Source: JAAYJG01 sp964450305 (GTDB lineage: Bacteria; Bacillota; Clostridia; DSM-8532). Taken from it: DNA of 64,000 nucleotides. The number at the start of each line of letters is the position of its first letter. Within the stretch, counting starts at the first letter, position 1. Of the stretch, positions 34,137 through 43,376 are shown in pieces. The stretch is taken from contig CAYVFB010000005.1 in assembly GCA_964450305.1 (NCBI GenBank), forward strand, positions 1-64,000, read 5' to 3'. The notes under the pieces were generated by a model. That model was given only the letters and a program-made list of their open reading frames with translations, was not told where the DNA came from and did not search any database. The position numbers were made by a program, and so were the translations under genes.

Positions 34137-36560
34137 TTAATGCTCTACTGTCGGGGCCGCCTCATCCTTGGTTTCCCGGCCCAGTAAATTCATTTTCCCG
34201 TCGTTTTCATTGCCGGTTGAACCCGGAAAACGCACCAGGGCTTCCTTCATGACCTGCTCCATAGATCGAACCGGCAACAATCTGAGCTTTCCCCGGACAT
34301 TTTCCGGAATTTCCTCAATGTCTTTCTTGTTCTCCATGGGCAGCAGAATCGTATCGATACCTGCCCGGTGGGCTGCAAGAACCTTTTCCTTCAGCCCGCC
34401 AATGGGAAGCACCCTGCCTCGCAGCGTTATTTCCCCGGTCATGGCAACATTGCGTTTCACAGGGATTTGGGTTAACGCCGATATCATGGCCGTTGCCAGG
34501 GTAATCCCCGCAGATGGACCATCTTTCGGGATTGCTCCCTCGGGAACATGAATATGCATATCATATTTTTTATGGAAATCCGCCTCAATTCCTATCATTT
34601 CAGCAATCGAACGGACATAGCTTCTGGCGATGCGGGCGGATTCCTTCATCACATCCCCCAGTTGCCCCGTCAGTTCAACCGCGCCTTCCCCGGGCATCAG
34701 GTTCACCTCGATGGATAAAGTGTCGCCGCCGACCGGTGTCCAGGCCAACCCACGGGCAATACCCACCTCATCGTGCACATTGGCCATGTCATACAGGAAC
34801 TTTTTACTGCCCAGGTACCGATGCAGGTTTTGCTTTGTAACCCGAACCGCTTTTTTCTCTTGCGAAACAATAATTTTTGCCACTTTGCGGCAAATGGTCG
34901 AAATTTGCCTTTCAAGGTTACGCACGCCTGCCTCGCGGGTGTAATAATTGATAATGTCCCTCACAGCACCCTCATCAAAGCGAATTTGAGCGGGTTTCAG
35001 CCCATGGCTGTCGATTTGCTTGGGGATTAGGTGACGCAAGGCGATCTGTAGCTTTTCTTCCTCAATATACCCGGATATATCGATAATCTCCATCCTGTCC
35101 AGCAGTGGCCGGGGGATATTTTCCTTATAATTGGCAGTGGTCAGGAATAACACATCGGAAAGATCGAAGGGGATCTCAAGATAGTGATCGCGGAATTCTT
35201 TGTTCTGTTCACCATCAAGCACCTCTAGCATGGCAGAAGCGGGATCTCCCCTAAAATCGCTGGACATTTTATCGATTTCATCCAGCAGGATCAGCGGGTT
35301 CTTTGAGCCGGCCTGCTTAATGGCGCTGATGATCCGTCCAGGCATGGCACCAACATAGGTGCGTCTGTGGCCACGTATTTCTGCTTCATCCCGAACACCG
35401 CCCAATGACATTCGTACATAGTTTCGATTCAATGCCTTTGCAATGGAACGCGCAATGGATGTTTTTCCCACTCCAGGAGGACCGGAAAGGCATATGATCG
35501 GGCCATGAAGGCCGTTATTCAGCTTGCGGATGGCCAGATATTCAACCATTCGCTCCTTCACCTTGTCCAACCCATAGTGATCTTCCTCGAGAACCCTTTG
35601 GGCGTTTTGCAGGTCCAGGTTTTCTTCTGTTTTTGTATTCCACGGCAGCTCGATAATCCAATCGAGGAAGGTACGGATAACGCCGCTTTCAGCAGAGGTC
35701 GAATACATCTTCGACAGCCTGTCCAGCTCTTTCAAAGCTTTTTCTTCCGCATGCTTTGGAAGGCTGGCCTGTGTGATCCTGTCGTGGTATTCCTCTATCT
35801 CATCGCTCTGTTGCTGGCCTTCGCCCAACTCGTTCTGAATGGCCTTCAGTTGTTCGCGCAGATAATACTCCTTCTGGCTTTTGTCTATTTGCTGGCGAAC
35901 CTTGTGATTGATGTTCCGCTCAACTTCAAGGATTTCTATTTCCTTGACCAGGGTTTCAAGCAGCCTTTCCAACCGTCTTTTGGGAGATATTTCATTGAGG
36001 ATGCTTTGCTTTTGCTCGAGCTTGAGCATCATATTGGCCGCAATCACATCTGAAAGCCTGGCGTAATCCTCCATGGCCGTAACGGTAAAGGTCGTGTCCG
36101 AAGAAATGCGGTTTGTCAGCTTCGCATATTGTTCAAAATAACTGATGACCTGCCGGATCAATGCTTCGATTTCAGGCTTTTTAACCAGCTTCTTTGGGTT
36201 TGGGCATTCCCTGACCTTCACCTGATAATAGGGTTCGCTGGCCAAATACTCCATGATTTGGGCGCGTTCCAGCCCTTCAACGAGGACACGGATGGTCTCG
36301 CCGGGAAGGCGCAGCAGCTGTTTGATTTTTGCAATAGTTCCCACAGGATAGACATCTTGCGCGGAGGGCTCTTCCAGGCCAGGATCCCTCTGTGCGGCAA
36401 GAAATATCAATTGATCCTTCATCATGGCTTCTTCGAGTGCTTTGATAGACTTCGCGCGGCCCACGTCAAAATGCAGGATCATATGCGGAAACACGACAAG
36501 GCCTCGAAGCGGCAGCAGCGGTATCACCCTGTTTTTTTGACCATCTTTTTTCTGAGTCAT
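34137..36560 (-). CDS. lon: ATP-dependent protease Lon (La)
   Basis: Classical cytoplasmic Lon that removes misfolded and regulatory proteins. Start at ATG 36560 (807 residues); the open frame extends 14 codons upstream without a better site. The N-terminal substrate-binding LON domain (VIPLLPLRGLVVFPHM) is followed by a coiled region, the AAA+ module with Walker A at 360-367 (GPPGVGKT) and Walker B (LILLDEIDK), and the protease domain with catalytic Ser683 (DGPSAG) and Lys726 (GGLKEKVLAA). The C-terminus carries a short extra tail beyond the usual end. A separate LonB-type protease is at 12345. Confidence 0.97.
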   Translation of the reverse strand: MTQKKDGQKNRVIPLLPLRGLVVFPHMILHFDVGRAKSIKALEEAMMKDQLIFLAAQRDPGLEEPSAQDVYPVGTIAKIKQLLRLPGETIRVLVEGLERAQIMEYLASEPYYQVKVRECPNPKKLVKKPEIEALIRQVISYFEQYAKLTNRISSDTTFTVTAMEDYARLSDVIAANMMLKLEQKQSILNEISPKRRLERLLETLVKEIEILEVERNINHKVRQQIDKSQKEYYLREQLKAIQNELGEGQQQSDEIEEYHDRITQASLPKHAEEKALKELDRLSKMYSTSAESGVIRTFLDWIIELPWNTKTEENLDLQNAQRVLEEDHYGLDKVKERMVEYLAIRKLNNGLHGPIICLSGPPGVGKTSIARSIAKALNRNYVRMSLGGVRDEAEIRGHRRTYVGAMPGRIISAIKQAGSKNPLILLDEIDKMSSDFRGDPASAMLEVLDGEQNKEFRDHYLEIPFDLSDVLFLTTANYKENIPRPLLDRMEIIDISGYIEEEKLQIALRHLIPKQIDSHGLKPAQIRFDEGAVRDIINYYTREAGVRNLERQISTICRKVAKIIVSQEKKAVRVTKQNLHRYLGSKKFLYDMANVHDEVGIARGLAWTPVGGDTLSIEVNLMPGEGAVELTGQLGDVMKESARIARSYVRSIAEMIGIEADFHKKYDMHIHVPEGAIPKDGPSAGITLATAMISALTQIPVKRNVAMTGEITLRGRVLPIGGLKEKVLAAHRAGIDTILLPMENKKDIEEIPENVRGKLRLLPVRSMEQVMKEALVRFPGSTGNENDGKMNLLGRETKDEAAPTVEH

Positions 36561-36834
36561 CTCTGTACCTAATCCTTTCAGTTTTGTCCTGTACAGTTGC
36601 AATAAATAGAATGATCCGGCCTGAATTCAAAACGGATGTATTGCAGCTGTGAATACATGGTTCCAAGGATAGCAGTGTTTCAATTAAGGATCATGCTATC
36701 ATAACCATACCCTGTGTTCATTGGTTATAAACGAATGGATAGTGATTATGTACGAAAAACTGCCGGCTGAGAGAGCGTTGGATAAGACGGCTCCCAGAGC
36801 TGTATGGATTGCTTTAAGAGTATAGGACGCTTCT

Positions 36835-36864
36835 ATTATAACCTCTTCTCCCCACCTGTTTCAA
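36835..36864 (-). promoter_or_regulatory. possible promoter of lon
   Basis: On the minus strand TTGAAA (36864-36859) and TATAAT (36840-36835) are 18 bp apart. It would give a leader of about 270 nt, longer than usual; a weaker TATGAT-type box lies nearer the gene. The remaining gap from 36561 to 36947 shows no gene. Confidence 0.5.
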
Positions 36865-36947
36865 TGTTTTATTATGGGCATACTAACAGGTTATAGGGAA
36901 ACTTGAGTCAGGGCCCCGGCCTCTGGTCTCACGCTGGTCTCATAACA

Positions 36948-36974
36948 AAAGCCGGATGGGAACCATCCGGCTTT
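36948..36974 (-). terminator. terminator of tuf / str operon
   Basis: A 12-bp perfect stem (36974-36963 with 36959-36948, 3-nt loop) with a T-rich end on the minus strand, 22 nt after the tuf stop codon. Confidence 0.9.
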
Positions 36975-36996
36975 CGATTATTTCGTTTGGAGACTA

Positions 36997-38202
36997 TTAC
37001 TTGCTAACATCGGCAACACGGCCTGAAGCAACGGTTCTGCCGCCTTCGCGGATGGAGAAGGTTTGACCTTTTTCCATGGCGATCGGGGTGATCAGGTTGA
37101 TGGTCATGGTGATGTTATCACCAGGCATAACCATTTCCACGCCTTCCGGAAGCTTGATGTTCCCGGTAACGTCAGTGGTTCTGAAGAAGAACTGCGGTCT
37201 GTAGCCATTGAAGAACGGGGTATGTCTTCCGCCTTCTTCCTTGGTCAGAACGTATACTTCAGCGGTGAAGTCGGTATGAGGGGTGATGGAACCGGGCTTT
37301 GCCAGAACCTGACCTCTTTCGATTTCTGTTCTTTGAACGCCTCTTAACAGAGCGCCGATGTTATCGCCTGCGAATGCCTGATCCAACAGCTTTCTGAACA
37401 TTTCAACGCCGGTAACGACGGTCTTTCTCGGAGCGTCTGCAAGACCAACGATTTCAACTTCTTCGCCAACCTTCAGTGTTCCTCTTTCAACCCTGCCGGT
37501 AGCAACGGTGCCGCGGCCGGTAATGGTGAACACGTCTTCTACGGACATCAGGAAGGGACGATCGGTTGCGCGTTCCGGGGTTGGGATATACGAATCTACT
37601 GCTTCCATCAGCTTCAGGATGGGTGCGTATTCAGGAGCGTTTGCCTCGGTGGAAGTGCATTCAAGAGCAACCAGAGCGGACCCGCGGATGATCGGAATAT
37701 CGTCACCGGGGAATTCGTATTGGCTAAGCAGCTCTCTGAGTTCCATTTCAACCAGTTCAATCAGTTCATCGTCGTCAACCTGATCACATTTGTTCAGGAA
37801 AACAACGATGTAGTTAACACCCACCTGATGGGACAGCAGGATGTGTTCGCGGGTTTGCGGCATCGGGCCGTCAGCGGCGGAAACAACCAGGATTGCACCA
37901 TCCATCTGGGCAGCACCGGTGATCATGTTCTTAACATAGTCGGCGTGGCCCGGGCAGTCAACGTGAGCATAGTGACGGTTTTTGGTTTCATACTCAACGT
38001 GAGAAGTATTGATGGTAATTCCTCTTTCTTTTTCTTCGGGAGCTGAGTCAATCTGTTCATATGATTTAATGACTATGTTTTTGTCTCCAAAGGACAATAC
38101 CTTTGTGATTGCCGCAGTCAAAGAGGTCTTACCGTGGTCAACGTGACCAATGGTTCCAATGTTCACATGGGGTTTGTTTCTTTCGAATTTAGCTTTTGCC
38201 AT
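36997..38202 (-). CDS. tuf: translation elongation factor Tu
   Basis: EF-Tu delivers aminoacyl-tRNA to the ribosome as a GTP complex. The 401-residue protein has G1 (GHVDHGKT), G3 (DCPGHAD) and G4 (NKCDQVDD) in order, then domains II and III ending in SIREGGRTVASGRV. Slightly longer than the E. coli protein by an insertion in domain I. It closes the str operon but also has its own promoter about 180 nt upstream. No second tuf is visible in the window. Confidence 0.98.
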   Translation of the reverse strand: MAKAKFERNKPHVNIGTIGHVDHGKTSLTAAITKVLSFGDKNIVIKSYEQIDSAPEEKERGITINTSHVEYETKNRHYAHVDCPGHADYVKNMITGAAQMDGAILVVSAADGPMPQTREHILLSHQVGVNYIVVFLNKCDQVDDDELIELVEMELRELLSQYEFPGDDIPIIRGSALVALECTSTEANAPEYAPILKLMEAVDSYIPTPERATDRPFLMSVEDVFTITGRGTVATGRVERGTLKVGEEVEIVGLADAPRKTVVTGVEMFRKLLDQAFAGDNIGALLRGVQRTEIERGQVLAKPGSITPHTDFTAEVYVLTKEEGGRHTPFFNGYRPQFFFRTTDVTGNIKLPEGVEMVMPGDNITMTINLITPIAMEKGQTFSIREGGRTVASGRVADVSK

Positions 38203-38378
38203 CGAAATTCTCCTCCTTATACAGTTCGGTAACTGTTGATCATTATATATTTTGTTTTATTAAAATTCAACTGTGTTTTTCATTGGCCGTTGGAAATATT
38301 CTCTGCATTTCCTCACCGACCTATGCTGTTTTAAGCTTGCACCTGTTGTTATCAAATATTAAAACCAGTATTTATTAT

Positions 38379-38406
38379 ACTATACCATTCCGGCTTCATC
38401 TGTCAA
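38379..38406 (-). promoter_or_regulatory. internal promoter for tuf
   Basis: TTGACA (38406-38401) and TATAGT (38384-38379) on the minus strand with 16 bp between them; a second TATAAT overlaps just downstream. It lies between fusA and tuf, which are about 220 nt apart, and would allow extra tuf expression. Confidence 0.65.
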
Positions 38407-38421
38407 CCGCCGCAAGCTTTG

Positions 38422-40497
38422 TTACCTCATACTCTCGGTTAACTTATCCTGAATGCTTTTGGGAACTTCGGAGTAATGGTCAAAATGCATCGAGTAGACC
38501 GCACGTCCCTGGGATTTGGAACGAAGGTCCGTCGCATATCCAAACATTTCACTCAGAGGTACAAAAGCTGCAATTACCTGGGCACCCATACGGGCCTCCA
38601 TGCCCTCAATGCGTCCGCGGCGTGCATTCAAATCGCCGATGACGTCGCCCATGTAATCTTCAGGGGTAGTCACCTCTACCTTCATAATGGGTTCGAGAAG
38701 GACAGGATCCGCTTTTTTCATGGCTTCCTTGAAGGCCATCGAACCGGCAATTTTGAATGCCATTTCTGATGAGTCCACTTCATGGTAGGAACCGTCGTAG
38801 AGCGTCACCTTGATGTCGAGAACCTGATATCCGGCAATAACACCTGTATTCATGGCATCTCTGATACCCGCGTCTATCGCTGGGATGTATTCCTTGGGAA
38901 CAACACCACCGACTATAGCGTTGACAAACTCGTAACCACCTGTTTCAAGAGGTTCCATTTTGATTTTACAGTGACCGTATTGTCCGCGGCCACCAGATTG
39001 ACGAACGAATTTCCCCTCCGCCTCGACTGCCTTGCGAATGGTTTCCTTGTAGGATACCTGCGGCTTTCCGACATTGGCTTCAACCTTGAACTCCCGCAGC
39101 ATCCGATCCACGATGATTTCAAGATGTAATTCACCCATTCCGGCAATAATGGTCTGCCCCGTTTCCTGATTGGTGGAAACACGGAAGGTAGGATCCTCTT
39201 CTGCCAGCTTTTGCAATGCTATAGACATCTTTTCCTGGCCTACCTTGGTTTTGGGCTCGATGGCCACATTGATGACCGGTTCAGGGAATTCCATCGATTC
39301 GAGAATGATCGGATGGTTCTCATCACAAAGGGTGTCCCCCGTGGTGGTAAACTTCAGGCCTACAGCTGCTGCTATATCCCCCGAATAAACCGTTGTAAGC
39401 TCTTCGCGGTGGTTTGCATGCATCTGCAGAATTCTGCCGATACGTTCACGTTTGCCCTTTGTCGAATTCAATACATAGGAGCCTGAGTTCATCGTCCCGG
39501 AGTAAACGCGGAAAAAGGCCAGCTTACCGACAAATGGATCCACCATGATTTTGAATGCCAGTGCAGAAAATGGCGCATTGTCGTCTGAAGGTCTTTGAAT
39601 CTCTTCCAGTTCGTCGCTATCCGGAAGCAAGCCATTTACCGGCGGAACATCCAGCGGTGACGGCATATAGTCGATAATACAGTCGAGCAGCTTCTGTACC
39701 CCCTTGTTCTTATAGGATGATCCGCATGTTACAGGGATCATCGCAACATTGATCGTTGCAAGGCGAATACCTTTTTTGATCTCATCGATGGTTAGTTCTT
39801 CGCCCTCCAGGTACTTCATGGTCAGCTCTTCATCCTGCTCGGCTACCGCCTCGACCAGCCGTGCATGGTATTCCTCCGCAAGCTCTTTCATGTCTTCAGG
39901 GATATCAGTTTCATCAATCTGCTTGCCCAGGTCGTCCCTGTTGTAATAAGCTTTCATATTCACAAGATCAACAATCCCGCAAAAATGATCTTCCTTCCCT
40001 ATGGGAAGCTGGATCGGCACCGCGTTTGCTTTCAGGCGGTCCTTCATCATTTTGATGCAATTGAAAAAATCTGCACCCATGATGTCCATTTTATTCACAT
40101 GGGCAAGCCTTGGAACTCTATATTTATCGGCCTGACGCCAAACAGTCTCAGATTGGGGTTCGACGCCGCCCTTCGCGCAAAAAAGCGTGACCGAGCCATC
40201 GAGCACCCTTAAGGAACGTTCCACTTCTACTGTAAAGTCAACGTGTCCAGGTGTGTCGATAATGTTAATCCTATTCCCTTTCCACTGAGCAGTCGTTGCA
40301 GCCGATGTGATTGTAATTCCTCTTTCCTGTTCCTGCTCCATCCAGTCCATTGTCGCCGCACCTTCGTGCACTTCGCCGAGCTTATGGGTCTTTCCGGTAT
40401 AGAACAGAATGCGTTCGGTGGTGGTTGTTTTCCCTGCATCGATATGCGCCATGATACCAATATTTCTTGTATTTGCCAGACTAAATTCCCGAGGCAT
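38422..40497 (-). CDS. fusA: translation elongation factor G
   Basis: EF-G drives translocation of tRNA and mRNA. The 691-residue length is typical. G1 (AHIDAGKTTTTERIL), the DTPGHVDF motif and the NKMDIMGADF motif of the G domain are present; domain IV contains the conserved GQYGH loop. AGGAGG precedes the ATG. The gene follows rpsG by about 30 nt. A classical EF-G, not the RRF2 or tetM type. Confidence 0.98.
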   Translation of the reverse strand: MPREFSLANTRNIGIMAHIDAGKTTTTERILFYTGKTHKLGEVHEGAATMDWMEQEQERGITITSAATTAQWKGNRINIIDTPGHVDFTVEVERSLRVLDGSVTLFCAKGGVEPQSETVWRQADKYRVPRLAHVNKMDIMGADFFNCIKMMKDRLKANAVPIQLPIGKEDHFCGIVDLVNMKAYYNRDDLGKQIDETDIPEDMKELAEEYHARLVEAVAEQDEELTMKYLEGEELTIDEIKKGIRLATINVAMIPVTCGSSYKNKGVQKLLDCIIDYMPSPLDVPPVNGLLPDSDELEEIQRPSDDNAPFSALAFKIMVDPFVGKLAFFRVYSGTMNSGSYVLNSTKGKRERIGRILQMHANHREELTTVYSGDIAAAVGLKFTTTGDTLCDENHPIILESMEFPEPVINVAIEPKTKVGQEKMSIALQKLAEEDPTFRVSTNQETGQTIIAGMGELHLEIIVDRMLREFKVEANVGKPQVSYKETIRKAVEAEGKFVRQSGGRGQYGHCKIKMEPLETGGYEFVNAIVGGVVPKEYIPAIDAGIRDAMNTGVIAGYQVLDIKVTLYDGSYHEVDSSEMAFKIAGSMAFKEAMKKADPVLLEPIMKVEVTTPEDYMGDVIGDLNARRGRIEGMEARMGAQVIAAFVPLSEMFGYATDLRSKSQGRAVYSMHFDHYSEVPKSIQDKLTESMR

Positions 40498-40530
40498 CTA
40501 TGTCCTCCTCTCCAAAGTTCTCCATGCAGA

Positions 40531-41001
40531 TTACCACCTGTAATGTGCAAATGCTTTATTGGCTTCTGCCATCTTATGTGTATCGTCCTTTTTCTTAACT
40601 GAGTTACCGGCATTGTTGACCGCATCCATAATTTCACCGGCCAGCCTTGCGCTCATGGTACGTTCGCTTCTTTTGCGAGAAAAATTCGTCAGCCAGCGTA
40701 AACCAAGAGCCTGCCGTCTTTCGGGGCGAACCTCCATCGGTACCTGGTATGTGGCACCACCAACTCTCCTTGCCTTTACTTCCAGTACCGGCATGATGTT
40801 GTTCAGTGCTTGTTCAAATACTTCACGGGGATCCTTCCCTGTTTTTTCGCGGATGATGTCAAAAGCATCATAGGTGATCTTTTGAGCAACTCCTCTTTTA
40901 CCGTCCAGCATAATGTTGTTGATGAGCTTTGTCACAATCCTGTCATTATAGATTGGATCCGGTAAAACATCTCTTTTGGGCACATGTCCTCTTCTTGGCA
41001 C
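40531..41001 (-). CDS. rpsG: 30S ribosomal protein S7
   Basis: S7 organises the 30S head and binds the 3' domain of 16S rRNA. The 156-residue length is standard and the PRRGHVPKRDVLPDP start and VGGATYQVPMEVRPERRQAL segment are characteristic. The start codon is GTG with GGAGGGAAGG just upstream. A 171-nt gap separates it from rpsL, unusually long; that gap holds a small CCCGG-type hairpin but no gene. Confidence 0.97.
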   Translation of the reverse strand: MPRRGHVPKRDVLPDPIYNDRIVTKLINNIMLDGKRGVAQKITYDAFDIIREKTGKDPREVFEQALNNIMPVLEVKARRVGGATYQVPMEVRPERRQALGLRWLTNFSRKRSERTMSARLAGEIMDAVNNAGNSVKKKDDTHKMAEANKAFAHYRW

Positions 41002-41172
41002 TTTCCTTCCCTCCTTTACATGATAACTACAGGCTTTGCCTGCGTATCACAGGTACTCGCCCCGGAACCTCCGGGACGTCAGCGCTGGCAGTTGCTCAAT
41101 TCTATATGAAACAACGTGCTTTCCACGCTGCAGCATCCTGTTTGAAATTTTCCAAAATTCGTTGATTAATGC

Positions 41173-41586
41173 TTATTTCTTTGGTCTTTTTGCGCCGTAC
41201 TTGGAGCGGCTTTGCATTCTTTTCGCCACGCCGGCTGTATCAAGGGTTCCGCGTACAATATGGTAACGTACGCCAGGTAAGTCCTTAACACGTCCTCCGC
41301 GAATCAGCACCACGCTGTGTTCCTGGAGATTGTGACCGATACCGGGAATGTAGGCTGTCACTTCATGCTGATTGGATAGACGCACCCTTGCAACCTTACG
41401 AAGAGCCGAGTTCGGCTTTTTAGGGGTAACCGTCTTCACAACCGTACACACACCGCGCTTTTGCGGGCTGGATACATCGGTGATCTCCTTTTTCAAAGAG
41501 TTGACGCCATGCTGAAGAGCCGGAGAATTGGACTTTCTTGATACCTTTTCCCTTCCTTTTCTGACCAACTGATTAAATGTCGGCAT
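41173..41586 (-). CDS. rpsL: 30S ribosomal protein S12
   Basis: S12 lies at the decoding centre. The 137-residue protein has the PTFNQLVRKGRE start and the TPKKPNSALRKVARVRLSN segment containing the Lys of the streptomycin-sensitive form, and the PGVRYHIVRGTLDTAGV end. GGAGG precedes the ATG. It follows the L7Ae-like gene, from which it is separated by a hairpin-containing stretch. Confidence 0.97.
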   Translation of the reverse strand: MPTFNQLVRKGREKVSRKSNSPALQHGVNSLKKEITDVSSPQKRGVCTVVKTVTPKKPNSALRKVARVRLSNQHEVTAYIPGIGHNLQEHSVVLIRGGRVKDLPGVRYHIVRGTLDTAGVAKRMQSRSKYGAKRPKK

Positions 41587-41622
41587 TCCTTTTTCACCTC
41601 CTTTTGGTTAATTCTATTTACT

Positions 41623-41690
41623 TCATCCCTTGCGGGATGAGATAAGATAGCAGTTCCATTTTCCCCTTTTTCGCCTCGTATACCCGAGGC
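41623..41690 (-). other. two hairpins between the L7Ae-like gene and rpsL
   Basis: Perfect stems pair 41623-41629 with 41634-41640 (7 bp) and 41673-41678 with 41685-41690 (6 bp) in the 126-nt gap. No good T-tract follows, so they are not clear terminators. A binding site for the L7Ae-like protein (a kink-turn binder) is conceivable, but I could not confirm a kink-turn. Confidence 0.5.
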
Positions 41691-41712
41691 ACGCTTTGTG
41701 CGGGGACAAACC

Positions 41713-41961
41713 TTATTCTTCAATCGTAACGGCCGCAACCGCGGTTCCAACATCAATTCCGCAGGCTTTACCCAAAAGCTTCATGCTTTCTGCCCTGTGG
41801 ATCGGAATGTTTTTATTGTGGCATGCTGCCAGTACACCGGCAGCCAGGCGCTCGTCCGCATCCTCTGCCAAATAAACAACCTGGGCCCGGTTGGCCTCCA
41901 CAGCTTTCATGGTTTGCTTAAGCCCTACGGTCTTCCTGCGCTGCCTTAAATCCTCGAGCAC
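41713..41961 (-). CDS. L7Ae-family kink-turn RNA-binding protein (YbxF-like)
   Basis: An 82-residue protein of the L7Ae/L30e fold that binds kink-turn RNA; Bacillus YbxF and YlxQ are the known relatives. The segments NRAQVVYLAEDAD and HNKNIPIHRAESMKLLGKACGIDVGTAVA fit the family. The start appears to be GTG 41961, about 9 nt after GGGAGGG. It begins the str operon here, in the place where rpoC usually ends upstream in Bacillus. rpoBC is not in the window; the upstream neighbour is a divergent gene. Confidence 0.9.
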   Translation of the reverse strand: MLEDLRQRRKTVGLKQTMKAVEANRAQVVYLAEDADERLAAGVLAACHNKNIPIHRAESMKLLGKACGIDVGTAVAAVTIEE

Positions 41962-42130
41962 GATGATGACCCTCCCGTTTTTCTATCGGCATAAAAACCC
42001 CCATGATGGGGAATTCGCTATTATCGTACCATATAAGCATGTGCTTTCCACTTGCTTACCTGGCAGTGCCGCAAAGCAGCGAACCCGGGCAAGCAAAAAC
42101 AGCATGAGAATTCCATGCTGAAATCAGACA
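41962..42130 (-). promoter_or_regulatory. attenuator-like leader of the str operon
   Basis: The predicted 170-nt leader contains two terminator-like hairpins: 42120-42114 with 42106-42100 (7 bp) followed by five T residues, and 42011-42006 with 42004-41999 (6 bp) followed by five T residues. Each looks like an intrinsic terminator ahead of the first gene, so transcription could be attenuated. No coding peptide leader or alternative antiterminator was identified with confidence. Confidence 0.6.
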
Positions 42131-42137
42131 CTGAGAT

Positions 42138-42166
42138 ATTGTATACCGGAACCGGTGCTTTGTCAA
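42138..42166 (-). promoter_or_regulatory. promoter of the str operon
   Basis: On the minus strand TTGACA (42166-42161) and TACAAT (42143-42138) are 17 bp apart. This is the only strong promoter-like pair between the divergent CPBP protease gene and the L7Ae-like gene. Confidence 0.85.
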
Positions 42167-42329
42167 GAAATTTGTGAGAACCAACGAAACATGGGAACGG
42201 TTCTTGTTACTGTTCACAGGTAAACAGGTGTAGCCTGCTGCCTCTAAACAGATCCTTCAGAAAGTAGAAAATACCCTATATAGGGAAAACAGCACCGATG
42301 TTCATAGTAAACGTACTTTGTTCCCGACA

Positions 42330-42358
42330 TTGTGGTATTTGCCATGCTGGTGTAGAAT
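42330..42358 (+). promoter_or_regulatory. possible promoter of the CPBP protease gene
   Basis: TTGTGG (42330-42335) and TAGAAT (42353-42358) are 17 bp apart, leaving a short leader before the ATG at 42379. The boxes are not ideal. Confidence 0.45.
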
Positions 42359-42378
42359 ATAGGGAAAAGGAGGTAGTC

Positions 42379-43272
42379 ATGAACAATCAATTAAAACCCC
42401 TGTATGCTCCGAAATTCTGGTGGTCTGTACTACATTTGCTTCTCTACATTGGGATTGGGATACTGCTATCAGTGCTGGCTGTCTTTGTTGCTACAGTGTT
42501 TACCATGCTGGGTCCGACAAAGGACGTGAACATTTTAGATGCGGTCATACGCTCCGTATCAAACTCGTTTGTCAACGGAATATTGGCAGTAGCCAGTATC
42601 GCATTGTTCGTATTAATCATAAAAATCCGGCACAGCCTTGAAGCCAAAACACTTTTTTCACGCAGATATCTTTCTGCAGGGGTTGTTCTTGTAACCATTA
42701 TCACTACAGTCGGTGCTGCTATTCTAACTTCTGAGGTAGACAATTTTATGCGCACGCTGATACCAAACTGGGATCTGATGGGTGCCGAAGTCGCCGAAAT
42801 GTTTGATAATTCGCTTGTATGGCAGAACTTCATCGGTGCTGTCATCGTCGCGCCTGTTACCGAGGAGTTTTTGTTAAGAGGCTTGTGGCTTCGCGGCTAT
42901 ACAAAACATTACAAACCATGGGTTAGTATTGTTATTTCATCCGTCATATTCGGAGCGTTGCATATGAACCTTCCACAATTTGTTGGTGCAACCATGAGCG
43001 GCCTTCTTCTGGGGTGGGCTTATATCAAAACAAAATCCATCGTACTGCCAATGATAATCCACGCTGTTCATAACAGCATATCCTTATTTGGCGGGGTTGT
43101 ATCCATCCCGGGCTTTTCCGTAGAATCTGCCACCGGATACCAACCTTTATGGTTTGATGCCCTGGGTTTTATTCTCGTTGTTGGAGGCATTTATCTGCTT
43201 AACAAACTTCTGAATGCGGAACATAAAAAGATCATACAACCCAGACCCCAGGAGTTGGCGGAAGAAGTGTAA
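42379..43272 (+). CDS. CPBP-family intramembrane metalloprotease
   Basis: A 297-residue multi-spanning membrane protein starting at ATG 42379 behind AGGAGG. The CPBP (CAAX protease/bacteriocin-processing) motif shows as EEFLLRGLW, then FGALHMN, and a later His in IIHAVHNS, the catalytic Glu-Glu and His residues of the family. About seven or eight hydrophobic segments. Members process peptides or provide immunity, but no bacteriocin gene is adjacent. It lies divergent from the str operon and convergent with an AraC regulator. Confidence 0.9.
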   Translation: MNNQLKPLYAPKFWWSVLHLLLYIGIGILLSVLAVFVATVFTMLGPTKDVNILDAVIRSVSNSFVNGILAVASIALFVLIIKIRHSLEAKTLFSRRYLSAGVVLVTIITTVGAAILTSEVDNFMRTLIPNWDLMGAEVAEMFDNSLVWQNFIGAVIVAPVTEEFLLRGLWLRGYTKHYKPWVSIVISSVIFGALHMNLPQFVGATMSGLLLGWAYIKTKSIVLPMIIHAVHNSISLFGGVVSIPGFSVESATGYQPLWFDALGFILVVGGIYLLNKLLNAEHKKIIQPRPQELAEEV

Positions 43273-43329
43273 ACAATCGTGAACATTCGTGTAAGCTTAT
43301 TCAGTAAATAGTATTTACGGTATACATTA

Positions 43330-43360
43330 TGGGCTTCAACGGGGACATCAATGAAGCCCA
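43330..43360. repeat. inverted repeat between two convergent genes
   Basis: TGGGCTTCA (43330-43338) is repeated in inverse orientation at 43352-43360, with 13 bp between. It lies between the ends of the CPBP and AraC genes. There is an A-run on one side but no T-tract following the hairpin in either direction, so a terminator role is only possible. Confidence 0.5.
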
Positions 43361-43376
43361 AAAAGCGCTCCCTTTG

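Noticed and set aside
43330..43360. Bidirectional terminator between the CPBP and AraC genes
   Set aside because: The inverted repeat is good but no T-tract follows on either strand, so I list it only as an inverted repeat.
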